A stretch of DNA of 64,000 bases from JACCTU01 sp963737405 (GTDB lineage Bacteria; Actinomycetota; Thermoleophilia; Gaiellales; Gaiellaceae). The notes under the pieces are model-generated. The model was not told the origin of the DNA. It worked only from the letters and a program-made list of their open reading frames with translations, and ran no database searches. The stretch is from the NCBI GenBank assembly GCA_963737405.1, contig CAVTSL010000001.1:1-64000 (forward strand), written 5' to 3'. Below, in pieces: positions 7,773-18,400 of the stretch. A program made the translations under genes and the position numbers. The stretch's first letter is position 1; every line of letters starts with the position of its first letter.

Positions 7773-10623
7773 GTGGTGAATCCTGCCGTCGCGGCGCCCG
7801 ACTTCCGGATCCTCGGCCCGGTCGAGGTCGTGCGAGACGGGCACGCCGCAGCGCCTGGGTGGTCGTCGCCAGCGAGCGCTCCTCGCCCTGCTCCTGTTTG
7901 AACCGGGGCGGCGAGTTTCGACCGACCGGCTGATCGACGAGCTTTGGCCGGGTACTCCGCCGCCCGGCGCCGAAAGGACGTTGCGCGTCTACGTCTCGCG
8001 CCTGCGCGAGGCCCTCGGCGAGGATCCGCTCGTCGCGCGCCCTCCGGGGTACGTCCTCGAGGTCGAGCCCGACCGGCTCGATGCACGGCGTTTCGAGCAC
8101 CTGCTCCGCGACGGCCGCGAGGCGCTGGCACGCGGTGCCGCCGGGCTCGCCGCGGATCGTCTCGGGGCCGCACTTGCGCTCTGGCGCGGGCCGGCGCTCG
8201 CCGACGTCGGAGAGGGGGGCGTCCTCGCGCTCGAGGCCAACCGCCTCGACGAGCTTCGCCGTCTGTGTCTGGAAGAGCGCATCGAAGCGGACCTCTCGCT
8301 GGGCCGTCACGACGCACTCGTTCCTGAGCTCGAGCGCCTCGTCGCAGAGGAGCCGCTTCGAGAGCGGCTCTGGCGCCAACTGGTCACGGCTCTGTACCGG
8401 TGCGACCGCCAGGCAGACGCGCTCGCCGCGTACCGGCGCGCCCGCACGATCCTCTCGGAAGAGCTCGGTCTGGACCCGAGCGAGGAGCTGCGCGAGCTCG
8501 AGCGCGCCGTCCTGCGCCATGACCTCGCCCGCCCTGCGCCCGCCGAGGATCGCCACAACCTTCCTGCACAGCTGACGAGCTTCATCGGTCGCGAGCAGGA
8601 GGTCGCCGAGCTCGAAACGTTGCTGCGAGAGCACCGGCTGGTCACGCTGACCGGCGTCGGCGGCGCCGGCAAGTCGCGGCTTGCGCTCGAAGAGGCTGCG
8701 CGTCAAGTCGGCTCGTGGACAGGTGGCGTCTGGCTGGTCGACATGACGACGTGTACGCACCTCGCGCTCGTGCCGACCGCCGTCGCACATGTGCTCGGCG
8801 TGGGCGAACAGCCGGACGTCTCGCCTGTCGACGGACTCGTCGAGCACCTCCGCACCCAAGAGCTGCTCCTTCTCTTCGACAACTGCGAGCACCTGGCGAG
8901 CGCTTGCGGCCAGCTCGCGCACGAGGTGCTTCGTTCATGCAGCCATGTCCGGGTCTTGGCGACGAGCCGAATCGCCCTCGGTGTCTCCGGTGAGGTCGAC
9001 TACAAGGTCGAGCCGCTGGCGACCCCGAGCGACGACGTCCCGCCCGGCGAAGTCGGAGACTTCGCGTCCGTCCGCCTGTTCCTCGACCGTGGGCGCGCCG
9101 CGCGGCGAGATTTCGCGGCGGACGGCACGGGTGAGATGACCGTGGCTCGGATCTGCCGCGAGCTCGACGGTCTTCCGCTTGCGATCGAGCTCGCGGCTGC
9201 GCGCGCGAAGGCGCTCTCGCTCGACGAGATCGCCGCCCGACTCGACGACCGCCTCCGGTTCCTTCGCTCCTGGCGCCGCCTCGCGGACCCGCGACACCAG
9301 ACGCTCCGAACGACGATCGACTGGAGCTATGACCTGCTCTCCGAGGATGAGCGTGCGCTGCTCGGAGCGCTCTCCGTCTTTGCGGGGGGCTTCTCCCTGG
9401 CCGCGGTCTCCCCAATCTGCCTCGAAGGCGACGAGACGCGAGCGCTGGAGCTGGTGCAGCGACTCGTGGAGTCCTCGCTCGTCGTGGCCGAGGATCGGAA
9501 GGGATCGACTCGCTACCGGCTCCTCGAGACGATCCGCGAGTACGCGGACGAGCGACTCGAGGACGCGGGTTCGGCCGATCTGGTTCGGCGCCGGCATGCG
9601 GAGCACTTCCTCGAGGTCGCGTTGCAGGCAAGCGCGGACTACGTCCGCTTCGACCCGCAGCAGCACGAGGAAGGGCTGGCGATTCTCGACGCCGAGCGCG
9701 ACAACATGCACGCGGCACTGCGGTGGGCCGTCCCCAACGAGCCTGACCTCGCGCTCCCGCTGGCGGTCGCGCTGCGGCACTACTGGCTCATTCGCGGTTA
9801 CCTACGTCAGGGCCTCGACTGGCTCGACGACGCTCTCGCGCGTTCGGCGCGGAACCTGTCCCCCGTTCGCGCCGAGGGTCTCGCTGCAGCGGCGCTGCTT
9901 GCGCGGCTCGCCGGCGAGTTCGCGCGTGCGCGATCGTTTGCGGAGGCGGGTCTCGCCGCCGCTCGCGCGACCGACTCCGCACGGGCCGTCGTCACGTGTC
10001 TCAACGTGTTGACGACGCTCGCAGGCCTTGCAGGTGACTACGAAAGCGCCCGCGCTCACTGCGACGAGGCCGTGAGTGTCGCGCGGCGCGTGGAGAGCCG
10101 GCGCCTCGAGGCGATCGCTCTGTTCATCCTCGCCGAGGCCGCTTTGCACACGCGCAGGTACGCAGATCTCAGGGAGACCGGAGCTCGTTCACTCGAGCTC
10201 GCACTCACGATCGAGGACCACGAAGCCATGGCCCTCGCGCTCAGCAGGCTTGGCATGGGAGCGGCGCATGAGGGGCAGCTGAAAGAGGCCCGGAGCCAAC
10301 TCGGGGAGGCACTCGCGCACGCAAGCAGCCTTGGGTTTCCGGGGATCGCCTCCGACTGCTGCTACGGGCTCGCCCTCGTGTCCGCCGACTGGGGCGATCC
10401 GGTTCGAGGTGCTCGGCTGCTCGGAGCAGCGGAGGAGCTGCGGCGAGCCGGCGGGGGCTTGCTGCTTCCTGCCCAGGCCGATGCCCGCGACGTCGCGCTT
10501 GCGTCGATCCGCCGGACCCTGTCCGACGAGGAAGTAGCCGCGGCGCTCGAGGAGGGGCGCCGTCTGCGGCTGAACGAGACGCTCTCCGAGCTGCGAGGTC
10601 TCACGCCGCCGACCACGACGTAG
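7773..10623 (+). CDS. AfsR/SARP-type regulator: wHTH-BTAD-NB-ARC-TPR, frameshift near N-terminus
   Basis: A large transcriptional activator. GTG at 7773 (AAAGGGG just upstream) gives 'FRILGPVEVVRDGHAAA'. One extra base at about 7854 then moves the frame to 'LGGRRQRALLALLLFEPGRR', the OmpR-type winged helix of SARPs. Next come the BTAD helical repeat (RLWRQLVTALYRCDRQADAL), an NB-ARC ATPase with P-loop GVGGAGKSR near residue 295 and Walker B 'LLLLFDNCEH' near 365, and a C-terminal TPR region (950 residues in all). Such proteins switch on secondary-metabolite or nearby genes when ATP-bound. Two small genes follow in the same direction. Confidence 0.85.
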
Positions 10624-10669
10624 CGCGTCTGTAACCAGCTTGTAACCCGAGTCGGGGAGCGTCTGCCTC

Positions 10670-11086
10670 GTGGAAGGCGAGATTCAGGAGGCCGCGGCCA
10701 CACTCGTGAGGTCCCTCGAAGACGGAGACGCGTCGAGCGCGGCTCGCATGTACGCCGAGGACGCGAGAGTGCTCGCGCCCGCAGGCGAGCTGATTCGAGG
10801 ACGGACCGAGATCGAGGCCTACTGGCGCGCGGGAATCGCGCTAGGGCTCACGACCGTCGCGTTCGACCAGCAGGTGCTCGCAGCCGTAGGCGGCAGCGTC
10901 ATCGAGATCGGTCGGTACGCCGTCGCGGTCGAGGTCGCTCGAAACGGGCGGATTGCCGATCGCGGCACCTATCTCGTCCTTCACACACAGGCCGCCGACG
11001 GCTCTTGGCGCCGAACCGTCGACGTCTTCAACGCGGACGAGTCGATCGCGGCTCGTTCCGACGATCGCAAGGAGGGCTTACGATGA
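10670..11086 (+). CDS. NTF2-like (SnoaL/DUF4440) domain protein
   Basis: 138 residues with the cone-shaped NTF2 pattern: helix 'IQEAAATLVRSLEDGDASSAARMYAEDARVLAPAGELIRG', 'EIEAYWRAGI', and late strands 'DRGTYLVLHTQAADGSWRRTVDVFNAD'. Members bind small ligands or act as isomerases or cyclases; no catalytic residue can be assigned. Starts with GTG 46 bases after the SARP stop. Its TGA overlaps the ATG of the next gene (ATGA), so the two are probably co-translated. Confidence 0.78.
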   Translation: MEGEIQEAAATLVRSLEDGDASSAARMYAEDARVLAPAGELIRGRTEIEAYWRAGIALGLTTVAFDQQVLAAVGGSVIEIGRYAVAVEVARNGRIADRGTYLVLHTQAADGSWRRTVDVFNADESIAARSDDRKEGLR

Positions 11087-11583
11087 AACGAAAGAGGTCA
11101 ATCGTCGCGGCGGCGACGCTGCTCGCGCTGACGGTCGTGGTCGCCACCGCTTCGGCGGCGAAGGCGCCCCGGAAGGCGAGTGCGGGATATGCGCTCGTCG
11201 GCACGTGGGACGTCACCCTGTCGCTCCCGGGACAGCCGCCCGGACGAGTCCTGGCGACGTTCACGGGAGACGGCGGCACCGTGGAGAGCGCGGCGGCGGC
11301 CCCACCGACGCTTCGCGGCACGTCCCACGGAGCGTGGGAGCGGGTCGGCCCGTCCCTCTTCGCGGTCACGAGGGTGTTCTTCAGATTCAATCCGCAGACG
11401 GGCGCGTTCCTGGGTACGCAGAAGGTGAACGCAACCGTGCGAGTCGCGCACGACGGTAAGACGTTCACCGCCGTCTCGATCTCCGAGCAGCGTGACCCGG
11501 CCGGAGCGCTCGTCGTCGGGGGTCTACGGGGCACTGCACAGGGGGTCAGGCTCGAGGTCGAGCAGATCCCCGATCAGCCCTAG
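11083..11583 (+). CDS. Secreted hypothetical protein, lipocalin-like
   Basis: 166 residues. MKRKRSIVAAATLLALTVVV plus ATASAAK is a clear signal peptide. The mature part, 'GTWDVTLSLPGQPPGRVLATFTGDGG', 'RVFFRFNPQTGAFLGTQKVNATV' and 'LRGTAQGVRLEVEQ', is a run of short beta strands as in small lipocalin/AOC-barrel-like proteins. No catalytic motif. Translationally coupled to the NTF2-like gene. A long hairpin follows. Confidence 0.7.
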   Translation: MKRKRSIVAAATLLALTVVVATASAAKAPRKASAGYALVGTWDVTLSLPGQPPGRVLATFTGDGGTVESAAAAPPTLRGTSHGAWERVGPSLFAVTRVFFRFNPQTGAFLGTQKVNATVRVAHDGKTFTAVSISEQRDPAGALVVGGLRGTAQGVRLEVEQIPDQP

Positions 11584-11594
11584 GGCCCGAAAGT

Positions 11595-11625
11595 GGAGAA
11601 GGCTCGCCGGCAGCGAGCCTTCTCC
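11595..11625. terminator. Bidirectional terminator between convergent genes
   Basis: GGAGAAGGCTCGC, loop CGGCA, GCGAGCCTTCTCC: a perfect 13-bp stem in the 49-bp gap. The flanking AGT/ACT bases can extend it. Confidence 0.75.
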
Positions 11626-11632
11626 GCCACTC

Positions 11633-12592
11633 TCACTTCACCAGGTCGAGCGCCGAGAACGACTCGGGGATCAGGCCGAACTCTGCGTAGACGTCGATCC
11701 AGGGCTGTGCGAGCGCCGGCCTGAGCCGTGTGGAGAAGGCCGTGCGCGTCATGCGTCGTACGACCGCCGGATCGATGGACGTCTGCTTTGCCAGGATCGC
11801 GCCACTTGCGGCCCGGTTCTTCTTCTGGTTCGCCCACAGCGACGCCGACTGGATCGCGTTCCGGAACCGCGCCGCAAGATCCCGATTGATGTCCTTCCGC
11901 GCCATCCAGACCGTGATCAAGCACTCCCGCCGGCACGTTGCATCGAGGATCGGGCCGAGACGTCGCGCCCCGGGCGGCGCGAGCGTGAGGTACGGCTCGG
12001 GAAGCACGGCGGCGTCGATCTGCCCTCGCCGAAGCGGTCCCAGCATGGGCGCGAAGCCTCTGAACTCGACGAGCGTGACATCGTCCTCGGAGATCCCGCT
12101 CCGCTTCAGCCACTTGAGCAAGCCGACGTGTGCGATCGTGGTGCGCGCGTCGATCGCGATTCTCTTGCCGCGGAGGCCGCGCGCGCTCGTGATCGTCTTT
12201 CCCGGTGCCACCACGAGCGCCGTGTTGGGCGCCTCGGGCCGGTAGAGCGCACCGGCCGCGACGAGCTTCACCGGAAGGCCGCGAGCCTTCAGAGTCGCGA
12301 GACCGCCGATGTTGAAGCCCGAAAACTGAACCTGGCCTGACAGGACAGCAGCCGGGATCAGCGACGGATCCGTGAACGCTTTGAGCTCCGCATCGATCCC
12401 CTGGCGCGCGAAGTAGCCGCGAGCGTCGGCGAAGGCGGCCTGCATCGCCGGCTCGACGTTCAGGTAGCCGATGGTCACCTTTGCCTGGGCGCGGCTCCCG
12501 CCCGCCGTCGCCGAGGCGGCACCGGCCGGAACCAGCGCCGCCAGGACGAGGAACACCATCGCCCGGCGCGGTGCGCGCGTAGTCGGGGTCAT
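11633..12592 (-). CDS. ABC transporter substrate-binding protein, SsuA/NMT1 family
   Basis: 319 residues with a signal peptide (APRRAMVFLVLAALVPAGAASA) and the NMT1/SsuA-type bilobal fold: 'VTIGYLNVEPAMQAAFADARGYFARQGID', 'SGQVQFSGFNIGG', 'GLRGKRIAIDA', 'GQIDAAVLPEPY'. This group captures sulfonates, nitrate, bicarbonate or pyrimidine/thiamine precursors; the ligand cannot be read from sequence. No lipobox Cys is seen. Last gene of a four-gene minus-strand transporter operon. Its ATG overlaps the end of the ATPase gene by 4 bases. Confidence 0.85.
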   Translation of the reverse strand: MTPTTRAPRRAMVFLVLAALVPAGAASATAGGSRAQAKVTIGYLNVEPAMQAAFADARGYFARQGIDAELKAFTDPSLIPAAVLSGQVQFSGFNIGGLATLKARGLPVKLVAAGALYRPEAPNTALVVAPGKTITSARGLRGKRIAIDARTTIAHVGLLKWLKRSGISEDDVTLVEFRGFAPMLGPLRRGQIDAAVLPEPYLTLAPPGARRLGPILDATCRRECLITVWMARKDINRDLAARFRNAIQSASLWANQKKNRAASGAILAKQTSIDPAVVRRMTRTAFSTRLRPALAQPWIDVYAEFGLIPESFSALDLVK

Positions 12593-13422
12593 GGTCGTGC
12601 CTCCTTCGTCTGGATGATCTCCTGAATGCGATTGCGTAAGGCGAGGAACTCGGGCGAGCTGCGTGTCGGCGTCTGAGCGCGCGGCCTGTCGAGCGGGACG
12701 TCGACCGCGCCGACGACGCGCCCGGGCGCTGCGCTGAAGACGAGCACGCGATCGGCGAGGTAGACGGCCTCGTCGATGTCGTGCGTGACGTGCACGATCG
12801 TCACGCGGCGGTGCTCGACGTCGCTGTGGATCCGCAGGAGGAGGTCCTGGAGGTCGGCCCGAGTCAGAGCATCGACGGAGGCAAACGGCTCATCGAGCAG
12901 GAGCACCTGCGGAGAAGAGACGAGCGCACGTGCGATGGCGACGCGCTGCTGCATCCCGCCGGAGAGCTTCCAGGGATGCGTTCGCCCGACTCCGTGCAGT
13001 CCGACCGCCGCGAGGGCAGCTTCGGCGCGCGTCGCTCGCTCGCTCCGCGTCAGCCCCGACCCGCCCAGCCCGAACGTGACGTTTCTCATCACGTCCAGCC
13101 ACGGAAAGAGTGAACGGCTGTAGTCCTGGAAGACGACGGCGAACTCTCGTGGCGGACGCAGGACCGGTTTGCCGTCGTACAGCACCTCGCCCGTGCTGGC
13201 AGACGTGAGGCCGCAGAGCAGCCGGAGCAGCGTCGTCTTGCCGCACCCGGATGGGCCGACGATCGCTAGCAGCTCGCCCGCCGGGACCTCGAACGTGATG
13301 TCTGTGAGAGCCTGAGGCGCGTCCTCCGAGTACCGCTTTCCGAGCCCCGAGACGCGCAACGTCGGACCCGTCGAGCGCGGGCTCACGGACGCGGGCGCCA
13401 CGATCTCAGCGACCCGGGTCAC
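12589..13422 (-). CDS. ABC transporter ATP-binding protein, SsuB/TauB type
   Basis: 277 residues with all ABC ATPase motifs: Walker A GPSGCGKTT near 57, Q-loop 'VVFQDYSRSLFPW', signature LSGGMQQR near 154, Walker B VLLLDEPFA, and H-loop 'IVHVTHDIDEA'. The nitrate/sulfonate subfamily is indicated by the 'DYSRSLFPWLDVMRNV' stretch. It overlaps the upstream permease by 17 bases and the downstream binding protein by 4, so the set is co-translated. Confidence 0.92.
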   Translation of the reverse strand: MTRVAEIVAPASVSPRSTGPTLRVSGLGKRYSEDAPQALTDITFEVPAGELLAIVGPSGCGKTTLLRLLCGLTSASTGEVLYDGKPVLRPPREFAVVFQDYSRSLFPWLDVMRNVTFGLGGSGLTRSERATRAEAALAAVGLHGVGRTHPWKLSGGMQQRVAIARALVSSPQVLLLDEPFASVDALTRADLQDLLLRIHSDVEHRRVTIVHVTHDIDEAVYLADRVLVFSAAPGRVVGAVDVPLDRPRAQTPTRSSPEFLALRNRIQEIIQTKEARP

Positions 13423-14182
13423 CGGCGAACCCGTAGTGCCAGGAGAGCACCTGGTGCTCCGCGACGAGGAACAGGCGGTTGAGGACGTACCCGAGCAGCC
13501 CGAGGAACAGGAGCGCGGCGTACAGCTCTCGGACGTCGGCCTCGGTGTACTGAAGCCAGATGTACCGGCCGAGCCCCTCGCTCTCGCCGACGAACTCCGA
13601 GATGACGACGACGACCAGGCCGAGCGAGATCGCGATCCGGAGCCCGGCAGCGATCGAGGGAAGCGCGCCTGGCAGATCGATGCGCAAGGTTCGCTCGAGC
13701 GCTCCGACGTGAAGCATCGACGCGGTGTCGTGGACCTCGGGCGGGATGGCGCGAACGCCGTCGACCGTGTTCACGAGAATCGGGAAGCAGAGGGCGAAGG
13801 CGATGACGCTGATCTGCATCGCGTCGCCGAACCCGAGCACGAGCATCGCGGCCGGTACGACTGCGATCGCGGGCGTCGCCCGGCCCAGTTCCACGAGCGG
13901 CTCGAGCGTCCGCCTGGCGGCCTTCGACGATCCCATCAGCAGCCCGAGGCCGATCCCGATGGTCGCCCCGAGAACGAAGCCGATCGCGAGCCGTCGAAGG
14001 CTGGCGGCGACGCCGGCGAGGAAGTCGCTCGTGGGCCAGACCTCCCATGCGGCCGCGAGGACCGAGCCCACGTGCGGGATCGCGAACGATTCTTCGCTGC
14101 GCGCCCACGCCTCCCAGGCACCGAGCGCGAGCGCGAACACCGCGCAGCCGAGGAGCGGAGCTCCCAGTCTGATGGACCTCAT
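13406..14182 (-). CDS. ABC transporter permease 1, SsuC/TauC type
   Basis: 258 residues, about six membrane helices. The cytoplasmic EAA-like loop 'VHDTASMLHVGALERTLRIDLPGALPSIAAGLRIAI' near residues 158-193 docks the ATPase. The C-terminus 'GLLGYVLNRLFLVAEHQVLSWHYGF' is typical of SsuC. It overlaps the second permease by 4 bases. Confidence 0.88.
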   Translation of the reverse strand: MRSIRLGAPLLGCAVFALALGAWEAWARSEESFAIPHVGSVLAAAWEVWPTSDFLAGVAASLRRLAIGFVLGATIGIGLGLLMGSSKAARRTLEPLVELGRATPAIAVVPAAMLVLGFGDAMQISVIAFALCFPILVNTVDGVRAIPPEVHDTASMLHVGALERTLRIDLPGALPSIAAGLRIAISLGLVVVVISEFVGESEGLGRYIWLQYTEADVRELYAALLFLGLLGYVLNRLFLVAEHQVLSWHYGFAGDPGR

Positions 14183-14949
14183 CGGCCGATCCTCTGCTGT
14201 TCGCCGACCCAGGGGAGAAACCGCCGCTCCGTCGTCCGCAGGATCGCGCTGACGAGGTAGCCGAGCGTCGCGACCACGACGACCGCCGCGTACGTCTCGG
14301 GGACGCGGACCGCGCTCCGCTGCTCTTGCATGTAGGAGCCGATCCCGCCTCCGGTGCCGATCACGAACTCGACCGTCACGCAGACGAGCAGCGCGAGCGA
14401 CGCGCTGATCCGGACGCCCGTCGCGATGCTCGGCAGCGCGGCTGGAAGCGTCACGCGGACGACCCGCCCGACGCGGCCGACTCCCGACGTCTTCGCGACA
14501 TCGTGCAAGTAGCGATCCGTGCCTCGAACGCCGTAGATCGTGTTGACGAGGATCGGCCAGACCGCTGCGAACGCGATCACGAAACGCCGCATGGGCGTGT
14601 CGAATCCGAGGACGAAGACCGCGGCCGGAATGAGTGCGACGGCCGGGATCGGCCTCAGGAACTCGAGCACGACCGACGACGCGGCGTGCAGCGTGCGGGA
14701 GCTCCCGATGAGCACGCCTGCGACGACGCCCACGGCGATCGCGAGGCCGAGTCCCTGGACGTAGCTCTCGAGCGTCGTCGCGACCTCGCCGGAGAGTGCG
14801 CCGCTGGACATGCCCTGCACGAGTGCTCGGGCCGTCGCGGACGGCGCGGCGACGGAGTCGTGGAGGTCGAAGACGTGAACACAGACCTCGACTGCAATCG
14901 CCGTCACCAGGACGAGCGACCAGCCGGCGACGTTGACACGCCGGAGCAT
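14179..14949 (-). CDS. ABC transporter permease 2, SsuC/TauC type
   Basis: 256 residues from ATG 14949, chosen because the preceding in-frame codons have no membrane or family character. About six helices; the EAA loop is 'YLHDVAKTSGVGRVGRVVRVTLPAALPSIATGVRISA'. The sequence is clearly different from permease 1, so the transporter probably uses a heterodimeric channel rather than the usual SsuC homodimer. First gene of the transporter set, 98 bases downstream of the DUF4242-like gene. Confidence 0.88.
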   Translation of the reverse strand: MLRRVNVAGWSLVLVTAIAVEVCVHVFDLHDSVAAPSATARALVQGMSSGALSGEVATTLESYVQGLGLAIAVGVVAGVLIGSSRTLHAASSVVLEFLRPIPAVALIPAAVFVLGFDTPMRRFVIAFAAVWPILVNTIYGVRGTDRYLHDVAKTSGVGRVGRVVRVTLPAALPSIATGVRISASLALLVCVTVEFVIGTGGGIGSYMQEQRSAVRVPETYAAVVVVATLGYLVSAILRTTERRFLPWVGEQQRIGR

Positions 14950-15047
14950 GACCCGACTATCCCTCGCATCGGCTGGTGGGACAAGAGCACGGGCCGAGCC
15001 CGCCCGCACCGCACTCGTGCGCCCCCTCCACATCACGCGGCTGTCGA

Positions 15048-15371
15048 TCACGGCTGTTCCGGCGTCGACGCAGCCCAGCCCCGTCCGCCTTCCGCGATGA
15101 CGCACGAAACACGCTCGAACGGGATCCCGGCGCGCGCGTACGTCTCACGCACCAGCTCCTCGCTGGCTGCCTCGAGCAGGCAGAGAAGTGACTCGTCGGC
15201 GGGGACGATCGCGGAGCGGAGGTAGCGCACCGGCCGGCCTTCGCGCTCCATCCGCGATGCGCTGTCGCGCACGAGCTCGGCCCACTGCCGGAGCTCGTCG
15301 ACGCTCAGGCCCGGGCGATAGTGCTCGACGAGGTACGTCTCTCGCGCCTCTGCCGGTGCTCGACTCGCCAT
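15048..15371 (-). CDS. DUF4242-like small protein
   Basis: 107 residues from ATG 15371 (MASRAPAEARETYLVEHYRPGL). The ferredoxin-like pattern 'TYLVEHYRPGLSVDELRQWAELVRDSASRM...VRYLRSAIVPADESLLCLLEAASEELVRETYARAGIPFERV' matches DUF4242 (SCO4226-like) proteins, some of which bind nickel. A metal site is not obvious here. It lies between the LuxR-cyclase gene and the ABC operon on the same strand and may be co-transcribed with both. Confidence 0.7.
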   Translation of the reverse strand: MASRAPAEARETYLVEHYRPGLSVDELRQWAELVRDSASRMEREGRPVRYLRSAIVPADESLLCLLEAASEELVRETYARAGIPFERVSCVIAEGGRGWAASTPEQP

Positions 15372-15435
15372 GCACTCGACGGTACGACCGAACGTCACGA
15401 GACGAAATCGGGCGTTTCCCTACGTTTGTGCTCGA

Positions 15436-18400
15436 TCAGCTCGCGGCGAACAGCCGCCGAGCCCCCTCGATCCCCTTCAGCTCGTGCTCGCCGCGATCCT
15501 CGAACTCGAGCCCGGAGCCGGCGACGAGATCTCTCGTCGTCCCACTCACGAGCACGTCGCCGGGGCCCGCCAGCGCCATGATGCGCGCGCAGGTGACGAC
15601 CGCGATGCCGCGTGGCTTGTCCGCCGTGTGCTCGACCTCGCCCGTGTGCACGCCGGACCGCACCTCGAGCCCGAGCGCGCGCATCGTCTCGTTGATTGCG
15701 AGCGCACACTGGATCGCGCGTGCGGGACCGTCGAACACGGCGAACACACCGTCGCCGGCCCTGTCGATCTCCTCTCCGGCAAACCGCGCGAGCTCGGTCC
15801 GCAGCGCCTGGTTGTGGCGGTCGAGCAGCGCCGACCAGGCCGCATCGCCGAGCGTTCGCGTCTTCTCCGTCGAGCCGACGAGATCGGTGAAGAGGATCGT
15901 CGCGAGCTCGCGCGTTCCGGCGCGCCTCTCGCTCGTCCCCGATGCGACGCGACTGCTTTCGATCCGCGCACCCAGCTCGGCCCGAGAGTGGATGCCGAGC
16001 TTGCGGTAGATGCGTGCGAGATTCGCCTCGACGGTCTTCGGGCTCATGAACGCCTGCGCGGCAACCTCGCGATTCGTCATCCCCGACGCCGCGAGCTCGG
16101 CCACCCGAAGCTCGGTCGCGGTCAGTTCCTGCTTGGCCCTGCGCAGACCGACGCGCTCGAGCTCGGCCTTCGTCTGCTCGGCCCACACGGGAGCGCCGAG
16201 GCCTTCGAAGATCTCGAGCGCTCGCTGGAGAGCGTCTGCAGCGGCTCGCCTCTGCCGCGCGCGGCGACAGAGACGGCCCTGGACGAGCAGCGTCCAGCCG
16301 AGGTCGAATGGAAGGCTCGCAGCGCTGTCGAGGTCGAGCTCGTCGAGCGCCGCGAGCGCACCGCGGACGTCTCCTTCGGCGGCGAGCACGATCGCGCGCG
16401 TGCGCGGGAGCGTGACGTCGATCCACAACCGGGGGAAGCGTCGTCCGCGCGCCTCGAGCCGCCCGAGGACCTCCTTTGCCCGCTCGAGCTCACCGAGGGC
16501 GACAAGCGACTCGACGTGGAACGGCTCGCTTCGATCGGGGACGTACTCGACGCGTGCCGACCGAGGCGAGGAGCTCGCGCATGCGAACGAGCGCCCGATC
16601 GACGGCCGCATGTTCGCCCGCCGAGTACTCGACGAAGGCAAGCGCCGAGAGCAAGAGCGCTTCCCAGTGGGCGCTTGCGCGACCCGAGCGCTCCGCCTCT
16701 TCGATCAGCGGCAACAGCGTCTCGCGCGCCCGCTCGATCCGCCCTCGGCCGGCGTCGACGAACGCGCGGAGCCGAAAGGCCATCGTCCACGGTCCCGGTT
16801 GGTCGACCTGCGCGATGGTTTCGCAGCTCTCCTCGATGAGTTCTTCTGCCAGGTCCCACTCTCCAGCACGAAACTCCGCATACGAACGGTGGGCCTGCCG
16901 CTCCGCACGCCAGTCGTCTTCGCCACGCACGCGGTACCACTCGTCTTCCACCGCGGCGCGGGCCCGTGCGCTTCGAAGTCGTCGATCGAGTGGAAGTGGA
17001 TCAGCGGGAGCACGCTCTTCGGCGCCTCCGCGCCTGCCCTCTCCTCGAGCTCCCGCCAGCGTTCGAGGAGCTCAGGTCGGTACTCCTCGCCGAGGAGGAG
17101 GCCGGCCCACATCCTCGAGATGACGACCGACGCGAGCGCTCCCGGCGCTCGTTCGGGATCGAGCACCTGCATGCCCGCGTCCGCAAGCTCGACCGCACGG
17201 GCTGGATCGTGGGCGACGTTGAAGTACGCGAGCTTCGGATAGACGCGTGCCGCGAGGGCCTGGTCTCCGGGTGCTGTCTCGAGCGCTTCCTGGAGGTGCT
17301 GGGTCGCCCCCTGGAACGTCCCGGCGACCCAGAGGATCTCACCGACGAGGTAGTGCGCCTCCGCTCTCAGAGCTGCCGTCGGAGCCGCCGTCGACTCTTC
17401 GGCGAGCTCGAGCGCGCGTTGGACTTCCCCGGATGCGAGCAGGCCGGATGCCTCGCCGAGCCTCCGGCGCGTCAGCTCCTCGGGCAGGTCCACCGGGGTC
17501 AGCCGCGCGGACGCGGCGAAGAGCTCAGCAGCGGCATGCTGAGCACCTCTCTTCGCAGCCTGGACCGCGGCTTGCTCGATCTCGGACGCAATCGACTCCT
17601 CCGGCTCGGTCGTGCTCAGCGCGAGATGTCGCGCGCGCTGCTCGGGGTCCGAGACGACGACAGCGAGGCGCTTGTGCAGTTGTCGACGGCGCTCGTTTGA
17701 CGCAGATCCGTAGATCACCGAGGCGAGAAGCGGATGTGCGAACTGGATGCGCTCCCGCTCGGTTACGAGGACGCCCGCTTCTTCCGCCTCGATCAGCGCA
17801 GCGCTGACATCGGCTTCTGCCGAAAGCGCTTCCTCGAGCAGCGACGTCGTCGGATACGAGGTCGCTGCGGCGGCGAGTGCGACCTGTCGCGCAGTGTCGG
17901 ACAGATGATCGACGTGCGCGGCAACCAGGTCCTCGACCGTTCGCGGGACGGGTAGCGGCTCACCGATGTCCTGCTGTCGCGAACGACTGGCGTAGGCGCG
18001 GGCCATCTCGAGCGCAAAGAAGGGGTTCCCTCCGGACGACGTGGCGAGCTGGTTGAGAAGCGGACGTGGCAACGACAGCCCGAGGCGAGCTTTCACCAGC
18101 TGATGGAGCGCTGCGAGCGAGAGCGGTCCGGGAACGATGCGCTCGATGCGCTCTTCGGGTAGCGCCTGCGCAAGCCCCAGCGGAAGCTCGCTCCCCGGAG
18201 TCGCGCGGCGGGCGAGGAGCACACCGAGTCGCTGCGGAAGCCGGCGGAGTGCGAACGTGAGCACCTGCTGTGTCGCCGGGTCGAGCCATTGCACGTCGTC
18301 GACGGCGAGGAGGACGGGCTCCTGGTCGGCGAGCAAGGTGAGAACGCCGACGAGCGCGGTCGCCGTCGTCCGTGAAGGCGCGTCCGCAGCCGGTTCGGCT